A DNA stretch of 64,000 bases from Nitrogeniibacter aestuarii (lineage in GTDB: Bacteria > Pseudomonadota > Gammaproteobacteria > Burkholderiales > Rhodocyclaceae), in NCBI RefSeq assembly GCF_017309585.1, contig NZ_CP071321.1, forward strand, positions 4,298,001 to 4,362,000. The letters are read 5' to 3'. This document shows positions 43,785 through 51,973 of the stretch, one piece after another. Numbering within the stretch: position 1 is the stretch's first letter; each line of letters starts with the position of its first letter. Under the pieces are notes generated by a model. It did not search any database. It was given only the letters and a program-made list of their open reading frames with translations, and had not been told where the DNA came from. Made by a program: the position numbers and the translations under genes.

Positions 43785-45041
43785 TTACTGACCGACCTTG
43801 TCAGGCGCGTCGAGGCTGTCGGAGCCTTCGAAGGCGATGTGCTCCAGGCCCAGGGCAGTGACCGCCCCTTCAATGGCACGCGTCTGCGCCAGCAGGGCAT
43901 CGATCGCGGCCTGGACCCGGGCATTGCCCTCGGCATTGCCCTCGCCGATCATCTGGTCATAGGCTTCGCCCGCCTTGGCACTGTCCACCAGCGCCTGCAT
44001 GCGCGCCACGGTCTCGTCCAGACGCTGGCGCAGGGCGGCATCGACCTTCGGGTCCTTGGCGGCCACCAGATCCGCAAGGCTCGGGCCGCTCATCTTGCTG
44101 CCATCCACCTTGACGTAGGTGCCGGTGTAGACGTTTCGAATGCCCAGCGCATCGTTGTAGTGCGAGTAGTGGGTGTTGTCCGAGAAGCAATCGTGTTCTT
44201 CTTCCGGGTCGTGCAGCATCAGGCCGAGCTTCATGCGCTCACCGGCCAGCTCGCCGTACGAGAGACTGCCCATGCCACCCAGGATGGTCCCCAGCCCCTG
44301 CCCTTCGGGTGCCTCGACCACGGCTTGACGGGCCTCGCCACCCGGTGCCCACTGGGCACTCATCCATTCGAGTTCCTTGACCAGCAGATCGGTGGCCGCC
44401 TTGAGATACTGGGCACGACGGGCGCAATGGCCGCCGGTGCAGTGGGCCGGATCGAAATCGGTGGCCGGTCGCTGACCGGCGCCCGGGCCGTTTCCGTTCA
44501 GGTCCTGCCCCCACAGCAGGAATTCGATGGCGTGATAGCCGGTGGTGACGTTGGCCTCGATCTCGTCCACTTCGTGGAGCTGGGCAATCAGATCCTCGTC
44601 GATCTTGCTCGCATCGATGGTGCGACCGGACAGCTCGAGCTTTTCATGGGCAATGATATTGACCGTGTAGTACGGATTCTCGTCGGATTCGTCGCCGTAG
44701 CTGGCATCCACATAATCAATCAGGCCCTCGTCCAGCGGCCACGCATTCACCTTGCCTTCCCAGTCATCGACAATGGCGTTGCCGAACCGGTAGGCCTCGG
44801 TCTGCTGGTAAGGATGGCGTGCTGCCACCCAGGCCGCGCGCGCCGCGGCCAGCGTCTTGTCGTCGGGGTGGGCGATGAGCTCATTGACGGAACGCTGCAG
44901 TTGCTTTGCGGTGGACAGCGCGTCGCCATACACGGCCTGGGCCAGATCGGCGTAGTGAGTCATGACCGCCTGGCTGGAGGGTGCCGCCAGCGTGACGGTA
45001 CTGAGGAGCGCCGTGATGGCGCCCGCAAGAATGCGTTTCAT
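43785..45041 (-). CDS. Imelysin family protein (IrpA-like)
   Basis: 418 residues from ATG 45041, with signal peptide (ILAGAITALLSTVTLA). The GYHAIEFLLWGQDLNGNGPG block has the canonical GxHxxE iron/ligand motif (contrast with the Ser in the second imelysin). SGHCARRAQYLKAATDLLVK and the C-terminal helical bundle are present. First gene of the operon; a Fur-type site lies upstream. Periplasmic or outer-membrane linked iron-uptake protein. Confidence 0.91.
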   Translation of the reverse strand: MKRILAGAITALLSTVTLAAPSSQAVMTHYADLAQAVYGDALSTAKQLQRSVNELIAHPDDKTLAAARAAWVAARHPYQQTEAYRFGNAIVDDWEGKVNAWPLDEGLIDYVDASYGDESDENPYYTVNIIAHEKLELSGRTIDASKIDEDLIAQLHEVDEIEANVTTGYHAIEFLLWGQDLNGNGPGAGQRPATDFDPAHCTGGHCARRAQYLKAATDLLVKELEWMSAQWAPGGEARQAVVEAPEGQGLGTILGGMGSLSYGELAGERMKLGLMLHDPEEEHDCFSDNTHYSHYNDALGIRNVYTGTYVKVDGSKMSGPSLADLVAAKDPKVDAALRQRLDETVARMQALVDSAKAGEAYDQMIGEGNAEGNARVQAAIDALLAQTRAIEGAVTALGLEHIAFEGSDSLDAPDKVGQ

Positions 45042-45108
45042 GGAACAACTCCCATTCGGTTTGAGGCCTGGGCGACATGAGACGTCACCCGCTTCGATTT
45101 CGTTCTTG

Positions 45109-45133
45109 CGAATGGTAATGCGAATTGTTCTCA
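45109..45133 (-). promoter_or_regulatory. Candidate Fur box upstream of the imelysin operon
   Basis: The plus strand reads GCGAATGGTAATGCGAATTG-TTCTC, on the minus strand GAGAACAATTCGCATTACC-ATTCGC. It has the AT-rich, semi-palindromic hexamer pattern of Fur sites and lies about 70 bases before the first imelysin ATG. Match to the 19-bp consensus is partial. Confidence 0.45.
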
Positions 45134-45199
45134 GTTTCAAACGTATTTTGCCGCCGCGCTTCTTCCGGCGCGATTTACCGGACCACGCCACCCCGGCGC

Positions 45200-46204
45200 T
45201 CAAGCCGCGCTGCGCTGCTCCACGGCGTCACTGGCTTCCAGAATCAAGGCCGGATTGTTGTCTTTCAGACGCAGGTGGTCGGAGAGCATGCGGCGCCATT
45301 GACGGGCACCCGGCATGCCCTGATACAGACCGAGAATATGCCGGCAGATCGTCTTGAGGGGCACCCCTTCGGCCACCTGCGCTTCGGCAAAGGCGGCCAT
45401 GGCTTCGGCCACCTGACGACGGGTCGGTGGCGGATGATCGTCGCCCCAGGCGCGGGCGTCGGCGTCCACCAGCATCCAGGGGTTGTGGTACGCCTCGCGC
45501 CCGATCATGACGCCATCCACGTGGGCCCATTGCGGCTCGACCTGATCCCAGTTGGTGAAACCGCCGTTGATATGGATTTCCAGCGCCGGGAACGCGGTTT
45601 TGAGCCGGTGGACATAGTCGTACTTGAGCGGCGGAATCTCCCGGTTCTCTTTCGGCGACAAACCATTGAGGATGGCATTGCGAGCATGGACGACGAACAC
45701 CGTGCATGCACTGCGCTGGTGCACCCGCCCGACGAAGTCTTCCAGATAGTGATAGTCCTCGATGTTGTCGATGCCAATCCGGTGCTTGACCGTCACCGCG
45801 ATGCCGACCCGGTCCTGCATGGCCTTCAGGCAATCGGCCACCAGATCCGGCTCGGCCATCAGGCAGGCGCCGAACGCCCCCGACTGCACGCGCTCTGACG
45901 GGCAGCCTACATTGAGATTTACCTCGTCGTAGCCCCATTGTTCGGCCAGCTCGGCGCATCTGGCCAGGTCGGCAGGGTCACTCCCCCCCAGCTGAAGCGC
46001 CAGCGGATGCTCGCAGTCATCGAAGCGCAGGAAACGCGCCGCGTCGCCATGGATGAGCGCGCCAGTGGTCACCATCTCGGTGTACAGATAGACACGGCGG
46101 GAAATCTGGCGGGCAAAGTAACGGTAGAACCGGTCCGTCCAGTCGAGCATGGGCGCGATGCTCACGCGTCGGGCGGACAGGTCGGCAGGGGCAGGAGAAG
46201 ACAT
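45200..46204 (-). CDS. dusA: tRNA-dihydrouridine(20/20a) synthase DusA
   Basis: 334 residues. RRVSIAPMLDWTDRFYRYF is the FMN-binding start and NLNVGCPSERVQSGAFGACL contains the catalytic Cys of the Dus family. LEIHINGGFTNWDQ and VDGVMIGREAYHNPW complete the FMN-binding loops, the latter DusA-specific. It reduces uridine 20/20a in tRNA. A DusA site is known to be an integration hotspot, but no mobile element is here. Confidence 0.95.
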   Translation of the reverse strand: MSSPAPADLSARRVSIAPMLDWTDRFYRYFARQISRRVYLYTEMVTTGALIHGDAARFLRFDDCEHPLALQLGGSDPADLARCAELAEQWGYDEVNLNVGCPSERVQSGAFGACLMAEPDLVADCLKAMQDRVGIAVTVKHRIGIDNIEDYHYLEDFVGRVHQRSACTVFVVHARNAILNGLSPKENREIPPLKYDYVHRLKTAFPALEIHINGGFTNWDQVEPQWAHVDGVMIGREAYHNPWMLVDADARAWGDDHPPPTRRQVAEAMAAFAEAQVAEGVPLKTICRHILGLYQGMPGARQWRRMLSDHLRLKDNNPALILEASDAVEQRSAA

Positions 46205-46227
46205 GGAGGAACCAGGGTCAGGAGCGA

Positions 46228-46252
46228 AAAACGGCCCTTACGGGCCGTTTGT
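46228..46252 (-). terminator. Terminator after ubiK
   Basis: AAACGGCCC-TTAC-GGGCCGTTT hairpin followed by T/GT-rich sequence, just past the ubiK stop on the minus strand. Confidence 0.8.
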
Positions 46253-46275
46253 GTCGGCAAGGCGTGTGTCGCGCG

Positions 46276-46527
46276 TCAGTCAGCCGACTTGGCGGCGAGC
46301 TGCGCTTCGAGCTCGGTCACACGTTTTTCCAGGGCGGTGAGCTGCTCGCGTGCACGGCTGAGCATCTCTGCCTGGATGTCGAATTCTTCGCGCGTGACCA
46401 GATCCATGCGGGTAAAGGCACTGCTGGCCATGGCCTTGACGTTCTTTTCAATGTCCTTGGCCGGAGAGTTGGCCGCGATCTCGGACAGTTTGCCGGCAAT
46501 CTGGTCCAGGAAGCTGGTGGGATTCAT
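46276..46527 (-). CDS. ubiK: Ubiquinone biosynthesis accessory factor UbiK
   Basis: 83 residues from ATG 46527, preceded by GGAG six bases upstream. The BMFP/YqiC pattern is seen: FLDQIAGKLSEIAANS, DIEKNVKAMASSAFTRMDLV, and a C-terminal coiled coil (REQLTALEKRVTELEAQLAA). UbiK helps the Ubi complex in aerobic ubiquinone synthesis. Length matches E. coli (about 85). Confidence 0.9.
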   Translation of the reverse strand: MNPTSFLDQIAGKLSEIAANSPAKDIEKNVKAMASSAFTRMDLVTREEFDIQAEMLSRAREQLTALEKRVTELEAQLAAKSAD

Positions 46528-46643
46528 GGCGCGTACTCCTCGAAAGTCTGTATCGGGGCCATTTTCCCGCAAAAGAGCCCGGTGTGCACTTGTAAACAGC
46601 CCGGCGCCACCGTGAAATATTCCGTCACAAATAGCTCGATATG

Positions 46644-46660
46644 TGCACCGTTCAGGTGCG
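46644..46660 (+). promoter_or_regulatory. NtrC binding site 1
   Basis: TGCACC-GTTCA-GGTGCG, matching the NtrC consensus TGCACC-N5-GGTGCA with one mismatch. Upstream of a sigma-54 promoter for the porin-glnK-amtB operon. Confidence 0.8.
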
Positions 46661-46671
46661 CACCATTATTG

Positions 46672-46688
46672 TGCATCATTTTGGTGCG
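46672..46688 (+). promoter_or_regulatory. NtrC binding site 2
   Basis: TGCATC-ATTTT-GGTGCG, two mismatches from the NtrC consensus. It lies 28 bases from site 1, a typical helical-phase spacing of tandem sites. Confidence 0.75.
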
Positions 46689-46767
46689 CGCGATTTTTTC
46701 GGTGCGCTGCACCGCACAACCCGACTCGTTTTCACCGTAACCCATTGATTTACGGTTCCAAAAAAAC

Positions 46768-46783
46768 TGGCACGCTTCATGTT
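46768..46783 (+). promoter_or_regulatory. Sigma-54 promoter of the porin-glnK-amtB operon
   Basis: TGGCACG-CTTC-ATGTT: the -24 element is perfect (TGGCACG) and the -12 region reads ATGTT, with GT rather than GC. It is 80 bases downstream of the NtrC sites and 41 bases before the porin start codon. Confidence 0.75.
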
Positions 46784-46823
46784 AATAGGTCTGCGCAAGT
46801 TTATTTTCTGAGGACCCCTCATC

Positions 46824-47513
46824 ATGCGTAAGAACCTGATCTCTGCTGCACTGGCAGCATCCTTCCTGGCCAGTGCCGCCGGTGTTGCCCAGGCCGAAGA
46901 GAGCCCGATTTCCGCCAACGTGACGTTCACGTCGGACTACGTCTATCGCGGTATCTCCCAGTCCAACGAGAACTTCGCCGTGCAGGGTGGTTTCGACTAC
47001 GCCCACGACAGCGGCTTCTACATCGGCACCTGGGCGTCGAGCATCGACTGGCTCGACAAGGGTGGCGCCGAGGTTGACGTGTATGTCGGCTTTGGTAACA
47101 GCATCGGCGACACCGACTTCAGCTACGACGTCGGCGTGCTGCAGTACTTCTATCCGGGTGGCGAGATCGACGGTGAAGATGCCGACACCACCGAAGCCTA
47201 CATCGGTGTGGGCTGGAAATTCCTGTCCTTCACCTACTCCTACGCTTTCACCGACCTCTTCGGCGTGCCCGACTCCGACGGTTCCGAGTACTACGACCTG
47301 TCGGCTGACTTCGATATCGGCGCCGGCTTTGGCCTGGGCGCTCACGTCGGTCGCCAGAAAATCGAAGGTGGCGGCAGCTACAACGACTGGAAGCTGGGCG
47401 TGACCAAGGACTTCGTCGGTCTGACCTTCGGTCTGGACTACATCGACACCGACATCGACGACACCGACGGCGCCGACGAGCGCATCGTGTTCTCCGTCAC
47501 CAAGTCCTTCTAA
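46824..47513 (+). CDS. TorF-like outer-membrane porin (nitrogen-regulated)
   Basis: 229 residues with signal peptide (LISAALAASFLASAAGVAQA). ISANVTFTSDYVYRGISQSN is the TorF/porin-like start, and the body is a regular beta-strand barrel (DYVYRGISQS... FYIGTWASSIDW... VGVLQYFYPGG...) ending in terminal Phe (VFSVTKSF). Outer-membrane beta-barrel, putative porin. It precedes glnK on the same strand; the upstream NtrC sites and sigma-54 promoter suggest expression under nitrogen limitation. An unusual partner for glnK-amtB outside this lineage. Confidence 0.85.
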   Translation: MRKNLISAALAASFLASAAGVAQAEESPISANVTFTSDYVYRGISQSNENFAVQGGFDYAHDSGFYIGTWASSIDWLDKGGAEVDVYVGFGNSIGDTDFSYDVGVLQYFYPGGEIDGEDADTTEAYIGVGWKFLSFTYSYAFTDLFGVPDSDGSEYYDLSADFDIGAGFGLGAHVGRQKIEGGGSYNDWKLGVTKDFVGLTFGLDYIDTDIDDTDGADERIVFSVTKSF

Positions 47514-47567
47514 TCACATCTCTCACGGCGGGGCCTTGCCCCGCCCATGGAACCACAGGGAGCTGTC

Positions 47568-47906
47568 ATGAAATACCTGATCGCCATCATCAAGCCCTTC
47601 AAGCTGGACGAAGTGCGTGAAGCCCTGTCCGCCATTGGCGTGCAAGGCATCACCGTGACCGAAGTCAAAGGCTTCGGTCGCCAGAAAGGCCACACCGAGC
47701 TGTATCGCGGCGCTGAATACGTCGTCGATTTCCTGCCGAAAGTGAAACTCGAGGCCGCCATTCCCGCTGCCATCCTCGATCAAGCAGTCGAAGCCATCGA
47801 AAAAGCCGGCTCCACCGGCAAGATCGGCGACGGCAAGATCTTCGTGTTCGACCTGGCCCAAGCCATCCGGATCCGCACCGGTGAGACTGGCCCCGACGCA
47901 CTCTGA
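47568..47906 (+). CDS. glnK: PII-type nitrogen regulator GlnK
   Basis: 112 residues from ATG 47568 with GGGAG upstream. MKYLIAIIKPFKLDEVREAL, the T-loop Tyr51 (HTELYRGAEY, the uridylylation site) and TGKIGDGKIFV (B-loop) are intact. GlnK binds 2-oxoglutarate/ATP/ADP and blocks the AmtB channel when nitrogen is ample. It lies 14 bases before amtB. Confidence 0.95.
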   Translation: MKYLIAIIKPFKLDEVREALSAIGVQGITVTEVKGFGRQKGHTELYRGAEYVVDFLPKVKLEAAIPAAILDQAVEAIEKAGSTGKIGDGKIFVFDLAQAIRIRTGETGPDAL

Positions 47907-47920
47907 GGAGCTATCAAAGA

Positions 47921-49228
47921 ATGAATACCCTGCTCAAGACCCTACTTGGTGCGACGGCGCTGATCGCCGCACCCGCGTTCGCTCAGGACGCTGCTGTCAT
48001 CGTCGATAAAGGCGACGTTGCATGGCTCATGGTTGCCACCCTGCTGGTGGTGTTCATGGCCGTCCCCGGCCTGGCCCTGTTCTACGGTGGTCTGGTCCGT
48101 TCCAAGAACATGCTCTCCGTGCTCATGCAGGTGATGTGCGTGTTCTCCCTCGGCGTCATCCTGTGGGCCTTCTACGGCTACTCCGTGGCCTTCACCGAAA
48201 GCTCCGCGTTCTTCGGCGGTCTGGACAAGATGTTCCTGTCCGGCATCACCATCGACTCGCTGGCTGACACCTTCACCGACAACGTGAAGCTGCCCGAGCT
48301 GCTGTTCGTCGCCTTCCAGGCCACGTTCGCCGGCATCACCTGCGCACTGGTGGTGGGCTCCTTCGCCGAGCGCATGAAGTTCAGCGCCGTGCTGCTCTTC
48401 ACCATCATCTGGTTCACCTTCAGCTACCTGCCGATCTGCCACATGGTCTGGGGTCCGGGCGGCTACCTGCTCGAAGACGGCGCGCTCGACTTCGCTGGCG
48501 GTACCGTGGTGCACATCAACGCCGGTGTCGCCGGTCTGGTGGGCGCCTACCTGGTGGGCAAGCGTATCGGCTTCGGTCGTGAGTCCATGGCGCCGCACTC
48601 CCTGACGCTGACCATGGTCGGTGCATCCATGCTGTGGGTGGGCTGGTTCGGCTTCAACGCCGGTTCCAACCTGGAAGCCACTTCCGGCGCCGCACTGGCC
48701 TTCATCAACACCCTGGCCGCCACGGCTGCTGCCACCCTCTCCTGGGTTGCCGCCGAAGCCATCGCCAAGGGCAAGCCCTCCATGCTGGGTGCCGCTTCCG
48801 GTGCCGTGGCTGGTCTGGTCGCCATCACCCCGGCCTGCGGTTCCGTCGGCCCGATGGGTGCCATCGTGATCGGTCTGCTCGCCGGTGTGGTCTGCCTGTG
48901 GGGTGTGAATGGTCTGAAGCGCATGCTCGGTGCTGACGACTCCCTGGACGTCTTCGGCGTGCATGGTGTCGGCGGTATCCTGGGTGCCATCCTGACCGGT
49001 GTCTTCACGGCCCCGTCCCTGGGCGGTACCGGTGGTGAAGACTTCTCCATCGGCAGCCAGGTGTGGATCCAGACCTTCTCCGTGATCGTGACCATCGTCT
49101 GGTCCGGCGTGGTCTCCCTGATCGCCTACAAACTGGTCGATATCGTGATCGGTCTGCGCGTGCCGGAAGACGAAGAGCGCGAAGGCCTCGACATCACCGC
49201 ACACGGCGAATCGGCTTACAAGTACTGA
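47921..49228 (+). CDS. amtB: Ammonium transporter AmtB
   Basis: 435 residues with signal peptide (LLGATALIAAPAFAQ), eleven membrane helices. GGTVVHINAGVAGLVGAYLV carries the first pore His and DVFGVHGVGGILGAILTGVF the second. FAERMKFSAVLLFTIIWFTF and the C-terminal tail EREGLDITAHGESAYKY are typical. The tail binds GlnK. Imports ammonium at low concentration. Confidence 0.96.
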   Translation: MNTLLKTLLGATALIAAPAFAQDAAVIVDKGDVAWLMVATLLVVFMAVPGLALFYGGLVRSKNMLSVLMQVMCVFSLGVILWAFYGYSVAFTESSAFFGGLDKMFLSGITIDSLADTFTDNVKLPELLFVAFQATFAGITCALVVGSFAERMKFSAVLLFTIIWFTFSYLPICHMVWGPGGYLLEDGALDFAGGTVVHINAGVAGLVGAYLVGKRIGFGRESMAPHSLTLTMVGASMLWVGWFGFNAGSNLEATSGAALAFINTLAATAAATLSWVAAEAIAKGKPSMLGAASGAVAGLVAITPACGSVGPMGAIVIGLLAGVVCLWGVNGLKRMLGADDSLDVFGVHGVGGILGAILTGVFTAPSLGGTGGEDFSIGSQVWIQTFSVIVTIVWSGVVSLIAYKLVDIVIGLRVPEDEEREGLDITAHGESAYKY

Positions 49229-49268
49229 TCCGCCTGAGCCCGGCACACTTCGGTGTGCCCGGCAGGAA

Positions 49269-49302
49269 ACCCGGCGTGACCGCAAGGTCCGCCGGGTTTT
49301 TC
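49269..49302 (+). terminator. Terminator after amtB
   Basis: AACCCGGCG-TGACCGCAAGGTC-CGCCGGGTT followed by TTTCTTT. A small GGCACAC/GTGTGCC hairpin lies just before it. Confidence 0.88.
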
Positions 49303-49425
49303 TTTGCCCGCACGCGGCAATGTCAGCCTTTCCCGATTGACCTCCCGCGACTAGACTCTGTGTGCCACGCACCAAGTCATGCGCATGCCGTTGGAGTGGC
49401 AGCCCGCAGCCGTGAGGGAGAGACA

Positions 49426-49721
49426 ATGACCGCAAGAGCCGGCCTCATCTGCGCCATTGACATGGCGACGCGCCTCGCGGCCGCCCCGCCACGGGCAAAC
49501 GACACCGAAGCGATGAAGGCCGACCTCGATTTCGTCGCTTATCACGGTGGCACCATCGCCACCGCGCATCGATCCCGACCGATCAGCCCGCGCTCATCGA
49601 CTGCAACACCGGCTCGCCGTCCGCTCAGGCCGGCTTCGCCTCGCGGGTCGCCAGCCACGAAAACGCGCGCATTCTTCAAGGCGGCATCGACGCGTGGCGA
49701 ACAGCCCGTACGACTCCGTGA
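49426..49721 (+). pseudogene. Frameshifted rhodanese-like remnant
   Basis: From ATG 49426 one frame encodes MTARAGLICAIDMATRLAAA and continues to about 49560. From 49569 another frame (plus 2) encodes IPTDQPALIDCNTGSPSAQA, then ENARILQGGIDAWRTA, the end of a rhodanese domain (R-I-L-Q-G-G-I-D-A-W). The two parts cannot be joined without a frame change, and the catalytic loop Cys is in an unusual context (IDCNTG). It lies between amtB and cbpA. Either a decayed gene or a sequencing frameshift. The rest of 49303-49815 shows nothing else. Confidence 0.35.
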
Positions 49722-49815
49722 CACGCTCGAATGCCCGTGTCCTGAACCTCGCTTGACTTCAGGGCTCGAACCCTCATCTAGCTGATGAATCATTGACCGA
49801 TCGGGGGACTCCCAC

Positions 49816-50766
49816 ATGGAGTATGTCGACTATTACGGCGTGCTCGGCGTCGCGCGCGATGCCACTGCGGACGAGATCAAGAAAGCCTTCCGCAAGCTCG
49901 CACGCAAATACCATCCGGACGTCTCGAAAGAGCCGGATGCCGAAGCTCGCATGCAGGAAATCAACGAAGCCTATGCCGTGCTCTCCGACCCGGAGCGCAA
50001 GGCGGCCTTCGACAACCTGGGCAAGGGCTACGCCGGCGGGCAGGATTTCACCCCGCCACCAGGCTGGGATTCGGGTTTCGAGTTCTCGGGTGAGGGCATG
50101 TCACCTGAAGATGCCGCCCGCTTCTCGGCCTTCTTCTCGGAGATGTTCGGCGGCATGGGCGGCGATCCCTTCCATGGCCACGGCCGAAGCCATCGCCACA
50201 CCCAGGGGCAGGACCACCACGCCCGTATCCAGCTCGATCTGGAAGACAGCTTCACCGGCCCGACGCGGCAGCTCAGCCTGCAGGTACCGATGATGGACGC
50301 CCACGGTCGCGTACAGCTCAACACGCGCACCCTCCAGGTCAAAATCCCGGTCGGCATCCGTGCCGGCCAGATCATCCGCCTGGCTGGGCAAGGTCATGCC
50401 GGCCCGAGCGGAACACCCGCTGGCGACCTGCTGCTGGAAGTGAGCTTCCGCCCGCATCCACGCTTCCAGATCGACGGGCGCGACCTGAGCATGGAACTGC
50501 CTGTCAGCCCCTGGGAAGCCGCGCTGGGCGCCGTCGTCCCGGTGCCGCTGCCGGTCGGCAGCGTCAAGGTGCGCATCCCCGCTGGCGCCCAATCCGGCCA
50601 GTCGCTCACCGTCCGTGGCAAGGGCCTGCCCGGCAACCAGCCCGGCGATCTCATGCTCAAGCTCAAGGTCGTCCTGCCCAAGGCAGACACCGACGAAGCC
50701 AAAGCCCTCTACGAACGCATGGCCACCGAACTGGCCTTCGACCCGCGCGCCACGACCGGAGGTTGA
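49816..50766 (+). CDS. cbpA: Curved-DNA-binding J-protein CbpA
   Basis: 316 residues. The J domain has HPD at 33-35 (YYGVLGVARDATADEIKKAF). A G/F-like linker follows, with no zinc fingers, and two C-terminal substrate-binding beta domains (FTGPTRQLSLQVPMMDAHGR; SVKVRIPAGAQSGQSLTVRG). CbpA is a DnaJ-type cochaperone of DnaK and nucleoid protein in E. coli. It is followed three bases later by cbpM. Confidence 0.92.
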   Translation: MEYVDYYGVLGVARDATADEIKKAFRKLARKYHPDVSKEPDAEARMQEINEAYAVLSDPERKAAFDNLGKGYAGGQDFTPPPGWDSGFEFSGEGMSPEDAARFSAFFSEMFGGMGGDPFHGHGRSHRHTQGQDHHARIQLDLEDSFTGPTRQLSLQVPMMDAHGRVQLNTRTLQVKIPVGIRAGQIIRLAGQGHAGPSGTPAGDLLLEVSFRPHPRFQIDGRDLSMELPVSPWEAALGAVVPVPLPVGSVKVRIPAGAQSGQSLTVRGKGLPGNQPGDLMLKLKVVLPKADTDEAKALYERMATELAFDPRATTGG

Positions 50767-50769
50767 TCC

Positions 50770-51078
50770 ATGAACACCAAAGACATCATGAACCCCACCG
50801 TGCTCGACGACTGCTGGCTCACCGTCGACCAGCTCGCCGCCGCGTGCGCGGTCGAGGTCACGTGGCTGCATCAACGCCTTGACGAGGGCTTCTTCCCCCA
50901 TGCCGAGTGCGTGGCCGGCGTCTGGCGCTTCAACGGCCCCTGCCTGCAGCGGGCTCGGCGGATGCGGGAGCTGGAACGCAACTTCGACGCGGAGCCAGAA
51001 CTGGCGGCGCTGTTTGCGGACATGCTCGATGAGATGGACCGGATGCGGGCGGAGTTGCGGCGGATGGGGTTGCGGTAG
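50770..51078 (+). CDS. cbpM: Chaperone modulatory protein CbpM
   Basis: 102 residues. LTVDQLAAACAVEVTWLHQR is the MerR-like start and a C-terminal helix (LERNFDAEPELAALFADMLD) follows. CbpM binds the J domain of CbpA and inhibits it. The gap to cbpA is three bases, so they are co-transcribed, as in E. coli. Confidence 0.9.
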   Translation: MNTKDIMNPTVLDDCWLTVDQLAAACAVEVTWLHQRLDEGFFPHAECVAGVWRFNGPCLQRARRMRELERNFDAEPELAALFADMLDEMDRMRAELRRMGLR

Positions 51079-51117
51079 CTCTGCGGTGACATCTGCACGA
51101 CCCGGTCAATGGCGCAG

Positions 51118-51203
51118 TAGGCCGGATAAGCGCAGCGCCATCCGGCACAGCGGTGCGCCCACGATGCACGACTACCGGATAGCGCTTCGCTTATCCGGCC
51201 TAC
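51118..51203. repeat. Palindromic intergenic repeat 1
   Basis: GTAGGCCGGATAAGCGCAGC and GCGCTTCGCTTATCCGGCCTAC face each other with about 30 bases between. This BIME/REP-like sequence is typical of intergenic repeats in this lineage. No gene lies in 51079-51478. Confidence 0.75.
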
Positions 51204-51254
51204 GCAACTAAGAAGTGTTGCGTCAGCTACAAACCTGAAGCGGCCCATCCTTGG

Positions 51255-51349
51255 TAGGGCGCAATAACCAGCGGGCATTGCGCCGGATGTATTGCCGAGG
51301 CACTATGGAAAGCCATTCGGCGCAATGCCCGTTGGTTATTGCGCCCTAC
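51255..51349. repeat. Palindromic intergenic repeat 2
   Basis: 31-base arms starting TAGGGCGCAATAACCAGCGG (51255) and ending GGTTATTGCGCCCTA (51349) are almost perfect inverses. The 33-base middle gives a long hairpin, a MITE-like element of about 95 bases. Confidence 0.78.
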
Positions 51350-51408
51350 GCGAGCTAGCCAGAGACGCCAACGTCTCGGCAGCTGAAATATCTCACCCCG
51401 ATCTCACC

Positions 51409-51436
51409 TTGAAATTGTCTTTAATGCATCTACTAT
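51409..51436 (+). promoter_or_regulatory. Promoter of the AT-rich lipoprotein gene
   Basis: TTGAAA (51409-51414), a 16-base spacer, and TACTAT (51431-51436). AAGGAG at 51465-51470 is eight bases before the ATG at 51479. Confidence 0.65.
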
Positions 51437-51478
51437 TCCAATTGGGTTCAGGAAGAGTGCAATTAAGGAGCAGATGCC

Positions 51479-51973
51479 ATGACGAAGAGCGGAAAACCGA
51501 AATTTGGATACTGGATAGGGCTATCGACTATCTGCATTGCTTTCGTTGCAGCCTGTGCCCCCAAATCATCGGTCACGACTGAGCGCTGCAACGGGGTGAA
51601 TGCCTTGATTGCGCAGGAGATAACTCAGAACAACACCATAGACACCTCCCTCGTCTTGGCGAGCAAATTCTCAGCGGCAGCAGAGGCAGACGCCGAAAAA
51701 ATGGTTTTAATAAAAGCTGGTTCTGGCGAAGTTAATTTTGAAGGCAAACTCGGACGCGAAATTAAAACAGTAGTAGCAACGAAGACTAAAGTTACGACTG
51801 AATTTTTTCAACAGGACCATAGCTTTGCGCAGGTCGCATGCTGGTTCGACGATATATTGAGTCGAAAAAATATCTCTAAGGATGACAGGAGAAAGTTTGA
51901 ACAATTCAGACAAGAAATAGCCAAAAACCGGGTCACGTATCTAGATGCATTGACGGGATTAAAAAAAAATTAG
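51479..51973 (+). CDS. AT-rich lipoprotein, N-terminal part of a frameshifted gene
   Basis: 164 residues. Membrane-type signal with a lipobox-like VAAC (GLSTICIAFVAACAPK), then a helical mature domain with paired Cys (ERCNGVNALIAQEI; FAQVACWFDDIL). It ends abruptly at a TAG just after a run of nine A. A minus-one shift at this run continues into the next open frame, so it is probably the N-terminal half of a longer protein. The composition is much more AT-rich than neighbours, suggesting acquisition by transfer. No family is recognised. Confidence 0.55.
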   Translation: MTKSGKPKFGYWIGLSTICIAFVAACAPKSSVTTERCNGVNALIAQEITQNNTIDTSLVLASKFSAAAEADAEKMVLIKAGSGEVNFEGKLGREIKTVVATKTKVTTEFFQQDHSFAQVACWFDDILSRKNISKDDRRKFEQFRQEIAKNRVTYLDALTGLKKN

